DNA of 64,000 nt from Aurifilum marmelostoma (taxonomy: Eukaryota; Ascomycota; Sordariomycetes; Diaporthales; Cryphonectriaceae): NCBI GenBank assembly GCA_027559495.1, contig JAMXSV010000007.1, forward strand, positions 434,001 to 498,000, written 5' to 3'. The notes under the pieces are model-generated. The model was not told where the DNA came from. It did no database searches and saw only the letters and a program-made list of their open reading frames with translations. Position numbers and translations under genes: made by a program. Positions within the stretch are counted from its first letter, which is position 1. Every line of letters starts with the position of its first letter. This document shows, piece after piece, positions 1-10,557 of this stretch.

Positions 1-2212
1 CTGGTCCTCGTCTGCAGTGCCCAGGGGCTCTGCTGCGTGCGCGACCGCGTCAGTACTGCTGGTGCTGGTGCTGGTGCTGACACCGCCACCACCACCACCA
101 CCACCACCACCAGGCCTCTGCACGTAAGCCAGCAGCCGAAGACAGCCGGCCGGAGTAATGCCCTCCAGCCGCCTCGCCTGGGCCAGGGTCTCAGGCTGCG
201 TAGCCTGCAGGATGTTCTTCTCCACAATGCTCAGACCAAAGACGCTCTGGTAATCGAGGTCCGTGGGTAGGCGCAGCTGCTCGTCCCGCCTGAGGCGGTC
301 CTGGTCGCGCTGCTGGTTGGTGACATAGGGGGCGTAAGCAGCCTCGATCCCGACCCTGGTGCGGATGCGCTGCGGGAAGGAGGCAGCGTCGGGGACGATG
401 CCTGCGCGGGCGAGGTCGTCGATAGTGACGCCGGCGAGGCGCAAGATGTCCATGCCATCACGGCGGACGGTGTCCTCCTTGACGCGGAAGCCGGCGCGCG
501 CCCAGTGCGGAGAGGGCAGGTTTTGGGCGCGCAGGAGAGCCTCCAGCTCGGCCATGGCTGCCTGTTCCTGCTGAAACGAGGCCCAGCGCCTGTCGCCGAC
601 CACGCCCCAGTCGCGGCCGCTGCGAGTGAGCCGTGAGTCGGCGTTGTCCGCGCGCGTGGACAGGCGGTACTCGCTCCGACTTGTGAACATGCGGTAGGGC
701 TCTGAGACGCCCTTGGTGATGAGGTCGTCGATCATGACGCCAATGTAGCCGTCGCTGCGGCTGAGGGTGATAGGCGTACGGCCCTGGGCGGCGCGCCCAG
801 CATTGATGCCCGCGATTATACCCTGTCCCGCGGCCTCTTCGTAGCCTGTGGTGCCATTGATCTGGCCCGCTAGCCAGAGGCCCCGGATGGCCTTGGTCTC
901 GAGCGTCGACCGCAGGCTGCGCGGGTCCACGTAGTCGTACTCAACGCCGTAGCCGGCCTGAAGCATTTTGACGTCCTCCAGGCCCGGGATCGTCCTGAGG
1001 AGCTCTTCCTGTGCGTCGGCGGGGATTGTCATGGACAAACCGTTGGGGTAGATGACGTCGTTGTCGAAGCCCTCGGGCTCGAGCCAGACAATGTGTCTGT
1101 TCTTGTGGCCGAAGCGGATGACCTTGGACTCGAGCGAGGGGCAGTACCTGGGACCCTTGACCGTCTCGCGAATGTGGATCGTCTTGTCTAGGTTGGCGCG
1201 GACGACGTCGTGCGACGCCTCGTTGGTGTAGGTCGCGTGGCAGAGGAGTTGTTCTCTTTGCATGGGAACGACTTCATTCATGTAGCTGAAGGGCATCGGC
1301 GGGTCGTCGCCCTCCTGTGCCTCGAGACCGGCAAAGTTGATTGTTTTCCTGTCGAGCCTCGGTGGTGTTCCGGTCTTCAACCGCCCCATCTGGAACCCCG
1401 CCTCCCATAGCGACTTGCTCAGGCCAAATGTTGCAGGCTCGCCCAGGCGGCCTGACGAGTAGACCTGTAGGCCGACGTGTATCTCGCCACCCAGAAACGT
1501 ACCGGTGGTTATGATGACGTTTTTTGTCCGTATCACCTCGCCAGACTCGAGCCTCAAGCCCGTGATCTGCCGTCTGGCCGTCTGGCCATCCCCCTCCTCG
1601 CTCCCCACCACAATATCCAGAGCGCGCCCCTCGACGACCTCAAGGCCCGGACAGTTTGTGGTGAGCTCCTCCCGCATATACCGCTTGTACAGGCTACGGT
1701 CGATCTGGGCGCGAGGGCCCCACACGGCAGGGCCTTTCTTGCGGTTGAGCACCTTGAACTGCACGGCGGCCCGGTCAATAACGCGGCCCGCCAGCCCGTC
1801 CAGGGCGTCGATCTCGCGCAGGATGATGCCCTTGCCGATGCCTCCGAAGCTGGGGTTGCACGAGCACACGCCCAGGTTGTCGAGGCTGGGCGTCACGAGG
1901 GCCGTTCGTGCACCGGAGCGGGCTGCTGCTGCCGAGGCTTCGGAGCCGGCGTGGCCACCGCCTATCACGACGACGTCGAAGTGCCTATCGAGGAGACTAT
2001 GTAAAGTCAGAAAGGTTCAACTTTGTAGATGGGAAGAGGGACGATGAGGAGGGAAGTATGGCAGGTAGCATTTACCTCGAGTCCTCGGCGACAGTGGCAA
2101 AGGTCCTCGTGCTCCGGACGCATGTCGATCGTGCCAGCAGCAGGACTGTTGGCCGCCTGAGCAGCAAGTTGGCTGGCCTGCTCAGGCCTCGCGGCTGCCA
2201 TGCCTTCTTCAT
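1..2212 (-). CDS. mto1: Mitochondrial tRNA uridine-modification enzyme Mto1 (GidA/MnmG family), 3' end outside window
   Basis: FAD-dependent subunit that, with the GTPase Mss1/GTPBP3, installs the 5-carboxymethylaminomethyl-type modification on the wobble uridine of mitochondrial tRNAs. Exon 1 is 2212-2076 and exon 2 runs from 1996 to base 1, still open there (711 codons seen). The intron 2075-1997 has donor GTAAAT, branch TCTGAC and acceptor TAG. The first in-frame ATG after an upstream stop gives an Arg-rich, acid-poor leader of about 40 residues, typical of mitochondrial import. The dinucleotide-binding motif VVIGGGHAGSEA is near residues 55-66, followed by the GidA signature NPSFGGIGKG. 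Other family blocks read clearly: TGTFLGGEIHVG, PRYCPSLE, GLWLAGQINGTTGYEEAAGQG and FTSRSEYRL. Near the C-terminus a GTG/CAC repeat encodes a run of about nine glycines and a Ser-Thr repeat that the family lacks. Identity is secure; only the end is unknown. Confidence 0.95.
59..116. repeat. Coding microsatellites in mto1 (CTGGTG and CACCAC type)
   Basis: A short hexamer-like repeat (GCTGGT units, about 59-80) is followed by a CAC/ACC triplet run (about 85-114). Read on the minus strand they encode a glycine run followed by a Ser-Thr-Ser-Thr stretch in the C-terminal part of the Mto1 protein. Confidence 0.85.
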
Positions 2213-3424
2213 CTTGGGCAGTAGAGAGGCATTGGAGCGTCACTGGCGAGATTTGTGCTGATGAGACAATTCGAGTCTTCGTGGTGAGGAGTCTTCGAAA
2301 ATGTTCGTGGACAAGGGGAAAGGGAAAAAAGGAGAGAAGGCGCGCTTATCGATAAGCACGGCACTACAGGCAAGTACGATCAACAGATGCACTTTGTACT
2401 TCACTGCTAACTCAATTCATTGCCAGTTCAAGATCTTTTTTCCCCATACTTTACCTTATATATCATCTATTGGAAGAAGGAAAAGAAGAGAGAGAAAAAA
2501 AAAAAAAGAAGGAAAAATTTGGCACATGGATGATCTTTTCGTCTCTCATGCAGAAAGTCCTCAGAAAATCGATGTTCTGCATCTCTCTCTCTCTCTCTCT
2601 CTCTCGATAACTTCATGTGTTTGAATGGTGAACCCGCCTCGCAATCTGGAATCACAACGCTGGCATATGTTCTCTGTAATGTTGGAATTGTGCATGTGCA
2701 TCTGTTTTGTGATTGTCAATGAGAACGTGGATGTACCTTCACTATCCTCACCCCTCCTCCCTTGCCTCGAAGAGCAACAAGTACACAATAGTACATGCGC
2801 CCCCCCACGATTATATTGCGACTATTCATGCAGAGTACACAAGGTGACATCCCCAGACACGAAGAACAAGGACAGGGGTGGGTTGGTGGATAATGACATG
2901 TTCATGGCAGCTGAGAGGCCTTTTATGCTGGCCACACAAGTGTGCCAAGATGTTGCAATTCTTCTGGCAGTGCCGGGCAAACTATGAACTCTACCTGAGA
3001 GATCTGAGGAGAGTGGTCCGAGAAATCGTATGACCTAGGACTTCTGGGTGATCAAGAGGTCACCGATAGCTGTTGTGACCTGTCAGTTTTCCCTCCAGAC
3101 ACCCTCCACACCCCTGCGGCCATGTGCTGCGGGATCCTATTCTCTCATGTTCAAGATCGTGTAGGGTATACTTGAGCTCGGCGAAGCTCGACGTGTCCGA
3201 TCGCCGTTTTGAGATTCTAAGCCCGCGGATCCTGAAGAGCTGAAAGCTCAGCCCGGTGCGATGCTTAGGCTTTCCTGCCTCGTGGGGGCAGGTCCCGGTT
3301 GCTCCCGCTCGAGATAGTTTGCAACTACCACCACAGCCACCCTTTGCAACCTCGACAGGGTAACTGTCGACCGACATTGTGCCGCAATACTACCACCATC
3401 ACAAGTCACACACCCCTGTCCCCG
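2213..3424. other. Intergenic region between vps45 (3' end) and mto1 (5' end)
   Basis: No convincing gene. It holds the mto1 promoter side, a purine-rich A tract near 2495-2510, a (CT)n microsatellite at about 2581-2605 and the presumed vps45 3' UTR. The short open frames are not conserved-looking. Confidence 0.6.
2581..2605. repeat. (CT)n microsatellite
   Basis: About twelve CT units in an intergenic region, directly visible. Confidence 0.95.
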
Positions 3425-5304
3425 TCACCTCCGCCCTAGCTCCTTGCGCAGCCTCCCTGCCGCCGTCGTAGGTGGAGGCTCTGGCCACGAGGACACGGCG
3501 TCGTCCATCTCTTCCAAGAACGTGGCGGCGTTGTGCACCGTTGTGCCGCCCAGGACCAGCCGGACACCTGGTGTAGAGGCGTTGATGGTCGCCACCGTCC
3601 GAGCCTCCTCGTAGGTCGCACCTCCGATGATGAAGACGACAATGTCCTGGGGTTTGTCCCTCGTAGTCCCCCCGCCCTCGACGAAGGGATACTGCTGTTC
3701 CCTGAGCTTGCCCTTGATGAGGTTCTGGAGCGTGGTCTCGAGGAGGGGCGAGTGCTGCGTGTAGACGTTCTCCACACCCTTGAGCCCCTTGAACCTGCTT
3801 CCAGCCCCAGCAAAGATGCCGGCGGACTCGAAGAGGTCCGTGATGCCACCGGCTGCCTGTGACTGCTGAAGTGATGAGTGGTACGCGAGCAGCTTGACCA
3901 CGAGGTCTGCCTTCCTGGCCGGCACCCCGCCCACCGTCGACAGGAGGTCAACGAGCATGGGCACCGAGTTGGATGGGTGCTTCTGATACCGGAGGGCATA
4001 GAGCGCCACCAGGACCACCTTGTTGTCGGCCGACACAGATGGTGACTGGATCAACTGCTGCACGTTCTGTTTGGGTCCCTCCCGTCAGTATGCGCACACG
4101 GCTTCTCAAGGTCTAGGTCCCTCCAGAGGAAACTCGTCTTGTGGTCGTCGTCTGGACCGCTCACCTTTAGATCTGCTGCATGGTTGTCGTTGCAGGCCAG
4201 GCTCTGCTCCAGCTCGCTCACCTCGAGCAGGTTCTCAGCACCCACCCTCCTGCTGAGCTCAGACACCAGGGCGACGTGTTTGCTCACGTTGCCCGACAGC
4301 TTTCGGAACTCGGGGTACTCCTCGATGAAGCGCTTCATGTCCGTGATGGATTCGATGTTGGCGTTGTTCTTGGTCTTTGACTGGTACTGCTCGACGTAGT
4401 CCTTGATGTTGCCGCCCAGGTCGCCAAAGTTGAGGTACATATTCTTCTTGAAGAAGGGGTCCTGGTCCTGCGACAGGACGATCTCCTTGAGCTCCGGGCG
4501 GATCTCTGGCACGTCGCTCAGGTCGACCCTGCCGTTGTCTATGCCCAGGAGGTGGTGCACCATGGCCTGATAAGTCCACTGCGTCAGGAGGGGGGTGACG
4601 GGGTCATCTCTCCGGTCCAGGATCAGCAGTATCGGTGGCGTGTCCGTCTTCCTGAAGTCGAAAAGCTGATCCTCCTGGTTGACGTGATAGCGCACCTCGG
4701 TCGCCAGCTTCTTGGCCAGGAGGCTGTTCTTTTCGTACCTGATGAGCGGCCGCTTCTTGAGCTCCAGGAGAACGGCGATCAGGCCTTCGGTGGTCCGGGC
4801 CAGGCTGTCTGTGTTCCACATATCGGGGCTCGTGCTCCATATCCGCTGCATGGGCGGATGGACATCGAGTGAGAAGAGATCTGTGTTGATGACGACAAAG
4901 TCGGCAAAGTGCTCCTGGACCAGCTTGACCACCTCGTGGTCATCCGCCTCGGCCAGGCGCTCCAGCGCGGACTTCTTGATGACGTTGCTGAAGTAGAGGT
5001 GGTACTCCCCGTACTTTGGCTCCCGCAGCTCGTCCAGGAGGAACTGTATCGAGTCTGAAGACGGTCTGACGAAGCATATGCACCTGAGATGTCGCATCTT
5101 CTCCCTGCTGGCGTTTTCCAGCCGGTCGATGAGATACACCTCGTGGTTCAGGAGCGAAGACTGCGTGATCGCTGTTGAGACAATCGACACTGTGTCTTTG
5201 TCCAGCAGCAGGATCTTCATCTTGGAGGACGGGGCACCACCAGCGCCGTCACCGACCGAGACCATCTTGGCGACGGACCCGGCCACCGCCTGTACCACAT
5301 CCAT
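3425..5304 (-). CDS. vps45: Vps45-like Sec1/Munc18 protein
   Basis: SM-family regulator of SNARE-mediated fusion at the late Golgi/endosome; in yeast Vps45 binds the syntaxin Tlg2. Exon 1 is 5304-4165 and exon 2 is 4066-3425, giving 593 residues, close to yeast Vps45 (577). The intron (4164-4067) begins GTGAGC, has a CATACTGACG branch region and ends ACAG. The N-terminus MDVVQAVAGSV and then KMKILLLDKDTVSIVS match the start of the Vps45 subgroup. SM-family blocks follow: LILDRRDDPVTPLLTQWTYQ near residue 235, and NVYTQHSPLLETTL and IVVFIIGGATYEEAR in exon 2. No signal peptide or membrane segment is expected or seen. The divergent neighbour is mmm1, separated by about 0.7 kb. Confidence 0.93.
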
Positions 5305-5988
5305 TATGAAGGGAAAGGGTCAGGGACTGAGTTCTCAAGATGGTTCGGAATCGTGGTCGGATCGGCCTTCGAGGGCAATCTGCGCCCTCTAGAGTCTCTC
5401 CTGAGCTAGAAGGCCTTTGTGGCCCAGAATCGTCTCTCCCAGATGTCAATGTCGATGTGATGGATGAATTGTGATGGACTTGGACGGATGGCAATCGGTT
5501 CTCGGAGCGGTGAGCTGACGGGTGATGTCTGTGTGATGAGACTTCTTCCTTCGCTCTTCTTCTGGGGTGTGAAATAATTACTGCTGGTTCAAAAGGCTTG
5601 AGGCAACAAGTATTGGTGATGCACCTGGCTGTCTTGTTTGTGGTGGTTGTGAGATGGTAAAGTTGGTTTAGTTTAGGACACATGAGGCTCCCCAGGGATG
5701 CCTGCACATACATCCACTGCCCCCGGCTGGCACCCTATTTCATAATACCATGGCACAGAATTAGTACTGCCAGTCAGCGCTATGTGCTGCTATAGGATCA
5801 ACCCCAGCTCCCCTGCCATACAGTAGGTGCCAGCACCCCTGCTGGACCCCACACTGTCGGGGTAGAGCTCCCCCTAGGTGCTCTCTTTCCCTTCTGACCT
5901 CATCGCTAGAAACCACCACCATTCATGGAAAACCACCAGCCCAACAAGGGGGCTGTTCTCCAACCCTTTCTCAACTTCAAGTCTCGAC
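5305..5988. promoter_or_regulatory. Shared intergenic region between divergent vps45 and mmm1
   Basis: Both genes start at the edges of this 684-bp stretch, so it must hold both promoters and 5' UTRs. I see no named binding site that I could defend. Confidence 0.5.
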
Positions 5989-7374
5989 ATGGCACAAGAT
6001 GTGTGTCCAGCCAGGCCTGAGCCTACGTAAGTTGCTTCTGGCCCCTCCAAGCACGAGACATGATGGGAAGAGAAAACGTGCTTTGCCTCTGCTAACCCCG
6101 CAGGTGACATAGATTCTCGTTCACACAGGGCTTCATCCTGGGTCAGATCTCCGTCGTCCTCCTCATTGCCGCCTTCATAAAGTTCTTTATTTTCGGTGAC
6201 CCACCTTCCTCCGAGGTGACAGCCTCCATACGAGCGACCGAACGGAGGTCGAGGACCCTTGCGCATAAGAAGTCTCTCCTCAGCCTCAGGACGAGCGGCC
6301 GGCCCCCCAGCAGCCAGCACCAACAACAGCAGACTCCCGCCCTCAACAGGAAGAAATCCAGCATCCTCCGCTCCGGACCACCGACTCTGACCATTGGGTC
6401 CATACTACACAAGACATATTACAAGGTGGACAGCCACCAGCCAGAGAGTCTCGACTGGTTCAACGTGCTCGTAGCGCAGACCATTGCGCAGTTCCGCAGC
6501 GATGCCCAGCATGACGATGCCATCCTCGGGTCCCTGACCAAGGCGCTCAACAGCCCCTCCCGCCCCGACTTTCTTGACGAGATCCGCGTGACCGAGCTGA
6601 ACCTGGGTGAAGAGTTCCCCATTTTCAGCAACTGCCGCATTATTCCCGTCGACGAGGACGGCCTGGCCCTCCCGCCGGGCAGGCCCTTCGACGCCAACAT
6701 GGCCATGCGCGAGGGCTGCCGCCTGCAGGCGCGCATGGACGTCGACCTGAGCGACATGATAACACTGGCCCTCGAGACCAAGATGCTACTCAACTACCCC
6801 AAAAAAGCTCTCCGCCGTCCTGCCTGTCGCCCTGTCCGTATCTGTCGTCCGCTTCAGCGGCACCCTGTCCATCTCCTTCATCCCTAGCAACCCCTCCCAG
6901 GACACCCCCACAATGATGACCTTTAGCTTCCTCGACGACTACCGCCTTGACTTTTCCCTGAGTAGTCTCCTCGGCAGTCGCTCCCGCCTGCAGGACGTCC
7001 CCAAGATTGCCCAGCTGGTCGAGAGCCGCCTGCACAAGTGGTTCGACGAGAGGGCTGTCGAGCCACGCTTTCAGGAGATCGCCCTACCGAGCCTGTGGCC
7101 GCGGAAGCGCAACACCCGCGGCGGGGACGACTTCATCGCCGAGGCGGAGAAGTCGCTCGGCAAGGCCAAGGGTGCCGAGATCAGCCGCGACCTGAGAGAG
7201 GAGGCCAGGTACCAGGTCGAGGCGGAGGAGGACGCCCGCGCCGACCGCGCCGACCGTGCAGACAGGGCCTCAGACTCTCTGAGGTATAGGCGCCGGCCAA
7301 GAGTGGAGGATGTCTTTGCTGTGTCTGGGGCCATGCCTGGTTCCATGCCAGGAGTCAGTGTTGACATGGGTTGA
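5989..7374 (+). CDS. mmm1: ERMES complex subunit Mmm1, with an apparent +1 frameshift
   Basis: ER-anchored SMP-domain protein of the ER-mitochondria encounter structure, needed for lipid transfer and normal mitochondrial shape. Exon 1 is 5989-6026 and exon 2 is 6113-7374. The intron (GTAAGT, branch GCTAAC, acceptor TAG) joins a 12-residue leader to FSFTQGFILGQISVVLLI. A single membrane helix lies at about residues 20-40, so the short N-terminus is luminal and the rest cytosolic. The SMP domain follows (SLDWFNVLVAQTIAQFRSD, then VSVVRFSGTLSISFIP, then TFSFLDDYRLDFSLSSLLGS). The frame breaks in the A6 run 6801-6806: NYPK continues as LSAVLPVALSVSVVRFSG only if one A is skipped. Corrected length is 432 aa, close to other filamentous fungi. 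The C-terminus has a small Ala-Asp-Arg repeat. I treat it as a functional gene with a likely sequence error. Confidence 0.92.
6801..6806 (+). other. mmm1: Frameshift site in mmm1 (A6 homopolymer)
   Basis: Upstream frame ends ...LLNYPK and downstream frame resumes KLSAVLPVAL; the two are joined without loss if the run is A5. No room exists for an intron. Confidence 0.85.
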
Positions 7375-7391
7375 TTGATCACCTAGAGTTC

Positions 7392-7434
<43 letters not shown>

Positions 7435-8331
7435 CCCACTTCCCAGAATGAGTAGTCGAATGGCTATAATCAGCAAGGAGAAGAGTCACATGTATGGCCT
7501 CCCAGCATGTCCTGTTCCACTTACAGCGCCAAGGCATCGCAATCGCTCTTGCGTTGCTGCTTGAAGGAAGGTCATGCAAACTTGCCTTTCTTCGCATCAC
7601 CGGGAACAAAGCCACTGTTGTTGTTATATGGCAAGCTCAACGGTCTTGTAGCGACCCCCAAAACTTATCTCCTGCATCAAGAGAGAGAGTATCCAGCGGG
7701 GGGAGAAAATTACAGGAGACGGCTGAGTAAGGGGAAAACTGGGAAATCCAAGATGAGACGGCGATAGACAAGGGTTTCTGGCGACTGGTGCTTGAAGCAA
7801 GGTGGTTTCCGCACACATGCGCAGCGCACAGGACATACAGGGACACTGAGCTATAAGGAATGATAGGAAACACTATGAGTCGAATGTAGTGCCAGGCCCA
7901 TCTGCTCCGTAGAGAAGAACGACTTCAATCTATACCCGATCCGCTCTGAGGACATCTACATCGATGAGCCAGTTCAGGATTTGGCCATCTCAAATCATAT
8001 CTAGAAAGGATAAAAAATTTTGACTGCACCCTCTGATGTATACTGAACTCCAGTGTCTTTTTTATGCATTACATCAAGCCATTGTCTAATCTCCATAAAA
8101 GTTGTTTCATTATAGGCAAGGTCCAATCACCCTATAAGCATAAAAACTCCTTGCCCCTCACCTAAAAGGAGATGTTTGCAGGCAGAAAAAGCTGTTCTTT
8201 GAACTCCTTCAATTCCAAATTGATGGCGTTTCCCCCAACCGCTACCCTTCACTCTTATGCCGCAGTGTCCAACGCGGGGTGAGAAACAACATTATCATCC
8301 AACCAAAAGTCAGCCAGGCCCCGGGTCCCCT
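7375..8331. other. Convergent intergenic region between mmm1 and rce1 3' ends
   Basis: A (CA)n microsatellite (about 7392-7427) lies just after mmm1. The rest, including an AT-richer part near 7980-8200, shows no gene I can support. Confidence 0.6.
7392..7427. repeat. (CA)n microsatellite
   Basis: About seventeen CA units 18 bases downstream of the mmm1 stop codon, directly visible. Confidence 0.95.
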
Positions 8332-9596
8332 TCACCACTCAACCCTCACCAGCGCATTCCCACTCTCGGTCAGCGTCCAGAGGGAACGATACCAGGCCAC
8401 CGCCCCTACGACAAGCAAAACATAGTACATCACGGACCAGACCCCGGCCGTCGTCTCGACTGCGGACCCGTCCTCGGCCCTGGCAGACACCCGGCCCCAG
8501 ACCCGCGGCAGGCCCATGCAGTTACACAGCACATGCACCGAGAACACGGCCAGGAGGCTGCCGGTGCGCAGGTACACAAAGGTCGCGTAGGCGCCAAAGA
8601 GGGTCGTGTAGCTCAGCTGGAAGGCGGAGCGGAGCACGGCGGCCGAGAGGGGCACGGCCGGGTGGGTTACGCGAAACTCGTACAGGTGGTGTACGTGGGC
8701 GAGACCGAAGACTAGAGGGGAGAGGAAGATGGTCTTTGTTAGAGAGGTGCGGGCCAGAAGGAGGAGGGGGGACGGCTGCCGAGCGGAAGAGGAGCTCCTC
8801 GGTCAGGGGTCCCTTTTGACGTGAAAGTTTTCTCGTGTCAGCCTTTCATCGTGTGTAAGGTTGGGAGGAAATGATACATAGGCTTGTGTGAGCGTGCCTA
8901 AAATTAAAAACAGAAAAAGAAAAAAATCAAAATCTAGACCGATACGCACCATGACATAATTCCTCCAGGCAGTCCACTCGTCCAAGACCATCTTCACCGG
9001 CTCCAGCGTAACCCACAACCGCCAGCCGCCCTCGACAACCAGCGCCTCGAACAGCGGGCCCGCGAACAGCAGGCCCGTCAGCAGCAGGGCCCTGAAGCTC
9101 TCGACCACCCCGACGGGCCAGTAGCCCATCGCGTGGAGCGCCTGGGCGTTCTCATACTTGCCCGTGACGACAAGCACGCCCAGCGTGCACAGGGAGGTCA
9201 AGGCGCAGGTGAGGCTGACGGCGGTGATGCGCGCGCGGATGACCGAGGGCGCGTCCCTGCTGAGACGGGCCGAGGGGCGCGTCTTGGGCGAGAGGTAGAA
9301 GGGGATCACATAGAGAAGTGTGTAGAGGACCTTGTGGTTGGATTGCACATGTCAGCGAGCTGATCTACAGGAGCGAAGGGGGGGGGGGGAAGGAGGAGGA
9401 GGGAAGGGATGTGGAGTTTACAAGCAGTCCTATTGCTGTTGAGGTGGTGATGGGTGGTGGCGTCTCCTCGGCTGTATAACCATGATACTTTCAGTCTGAG
9501 CCTCCTCGAGATGACATGGTCACGCGTTGGAAGGTGTCAGAACTCACGCTTCTTCTTGTGCAGGAGGTCTATCAAGTACTTGGTGATGGCAGGCAT
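8332..9596 (-). CDS. rce1: CAAX prenyl endopeptidase Rce1 (type II), with an apparent +1 frameshift
   Basis: Integral ER-membrane protease that removes the -aaX tripeptide from prenylated CaaX proteins. Four exons: 9596-9548, 9471-9422, 9330-8950, 8812-8332. Joined, they give MPAITKYLIDLL, then TPPPITTSTAIGLL joined to VLYTLLYVIPFYLSP, then the catalytic GPLTEELLFR (Glu pair near 165-166), LAHVHH (near 199) and FSVHVLCN, the conserved ABI/CPBP motifs. Several hydrophobic segments are present. Directly after EELLFRSAAVP the frame is broken by a C6 run (G6 at 8766-8771 on the plus strand); with C5 it continues LLLLARTSLTKTIF. Corrected length is 319 aa, normal for Rce1. The introns 9421-9331 and 8949-8813 end in AAG rather than CAG or TAG; no YAG acceptor preserves the frame. 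The first intron is conventional. Confidence 0.88.
8766..8771 (-). other. rce1: Frameshift site in rce1 (C6 homopolymer)
   Basis: Removing one C restores SAAVPLLLLART, the expected continuation after the catalytic EELLFR motif. Exon 4 is 481 nt, one base too long for its reading frame. Confidence 0.83.
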
Positions 9597-10557
9597 TTTT
9601 GAAAGTCACAAAGAGAGAGAGGACTCGTCCGTTGGTTCTTGACAGTCGCCTGAGCTTTCAGATTCGTCCGCCCTCTCAAGCTTGTCGGGAACACACGATC
9701 AATTAAAGCAGCTTCTCCGACCCCTCTGTCAGGTCGTCAGGTCTTCAGAGCTGCATGTGTGGCCTGGGTACTGAAAATAACTTGAACAGGTTCGAGCAGG
9801 AAAACGGTGAGTGTGAGGTTGTGAACCGCGCGTCGCTACCCCCTTGCGTGCCAGAATGGGCGAGAGGTTGACAGGGGCCCTGGGAGCATTGTGCCAGGGG
9901 CTAACAATACATACTAGTTGGGCACTATAGTGGTACTATGGTATAAAGGTACCGGTGGTAATTAGCTGCTAAATCCCCCCTCACGCCGTGGACCCATCAA
10001 CTGGAACTTTTGGTTTTGGCCAAGTTCATCTCCCTCCCTTCGACCACGCACAAAATACACTGTGCCGTAGATGGTCTCGGGTCATTCTTGATGCTGAATC
10101 CGTAGGGCCTTGAGGAGCATGCTACATCCCTAACGACACCATGAAAAAGTTGGAAGTCATAACGCTGGCTGAGACTAGAGCTCGACTGGTTCGAGCGACG
10201 CAAGGTCATCTTCCAATATCTAGCCCGTCTTTATAATTTCGACACGCATTTTCTTCTCATCATACACATACATTGTCTCGTCATCTAACCCTCAAGTCTA
10301 TTACCTCGTTGAAACGCCTCAAAGCCATGAGACGAACCCGCTCCACCCAATCATTAATCTTGAAGCAATGCGTGAGACGCTATGATGATGTACCGACTCT
10401 AGCAATGAAAGAACCCCTCCCCCCGTCCACCTTTGATCTGTTTTGAGAGACCCAAAAGTCCGATGTGGGGCCAAGAATACATATATATGTATATGTTATC
10501 CCACGAAGAAAGACACATCATTGCGCACCCGCCGGGGAATGTGGAGAGAGAGAGAGA
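9597..10557. other. Intergenic region between akr1 (3' end) and rce1 (5' end)
   Basis: Holds the rce1 promoter on the left and the akr1 3' side on the right. No gene, tRNA or repeat that I can support. Confidence 0.55.

Noticed and set aside
2301..2987. Short plus-strand open frames between vps45 and mto1
   Set aside because: They cross a CT microsatellite and A tracts and lack any family resemblance.
8813..8950. Read-through of rce1 intron 3 as coding
   Set aside because: It adds a poorly composed stretch and stops before the catalytic GPLTEELLFR; the spliced join matches the family.
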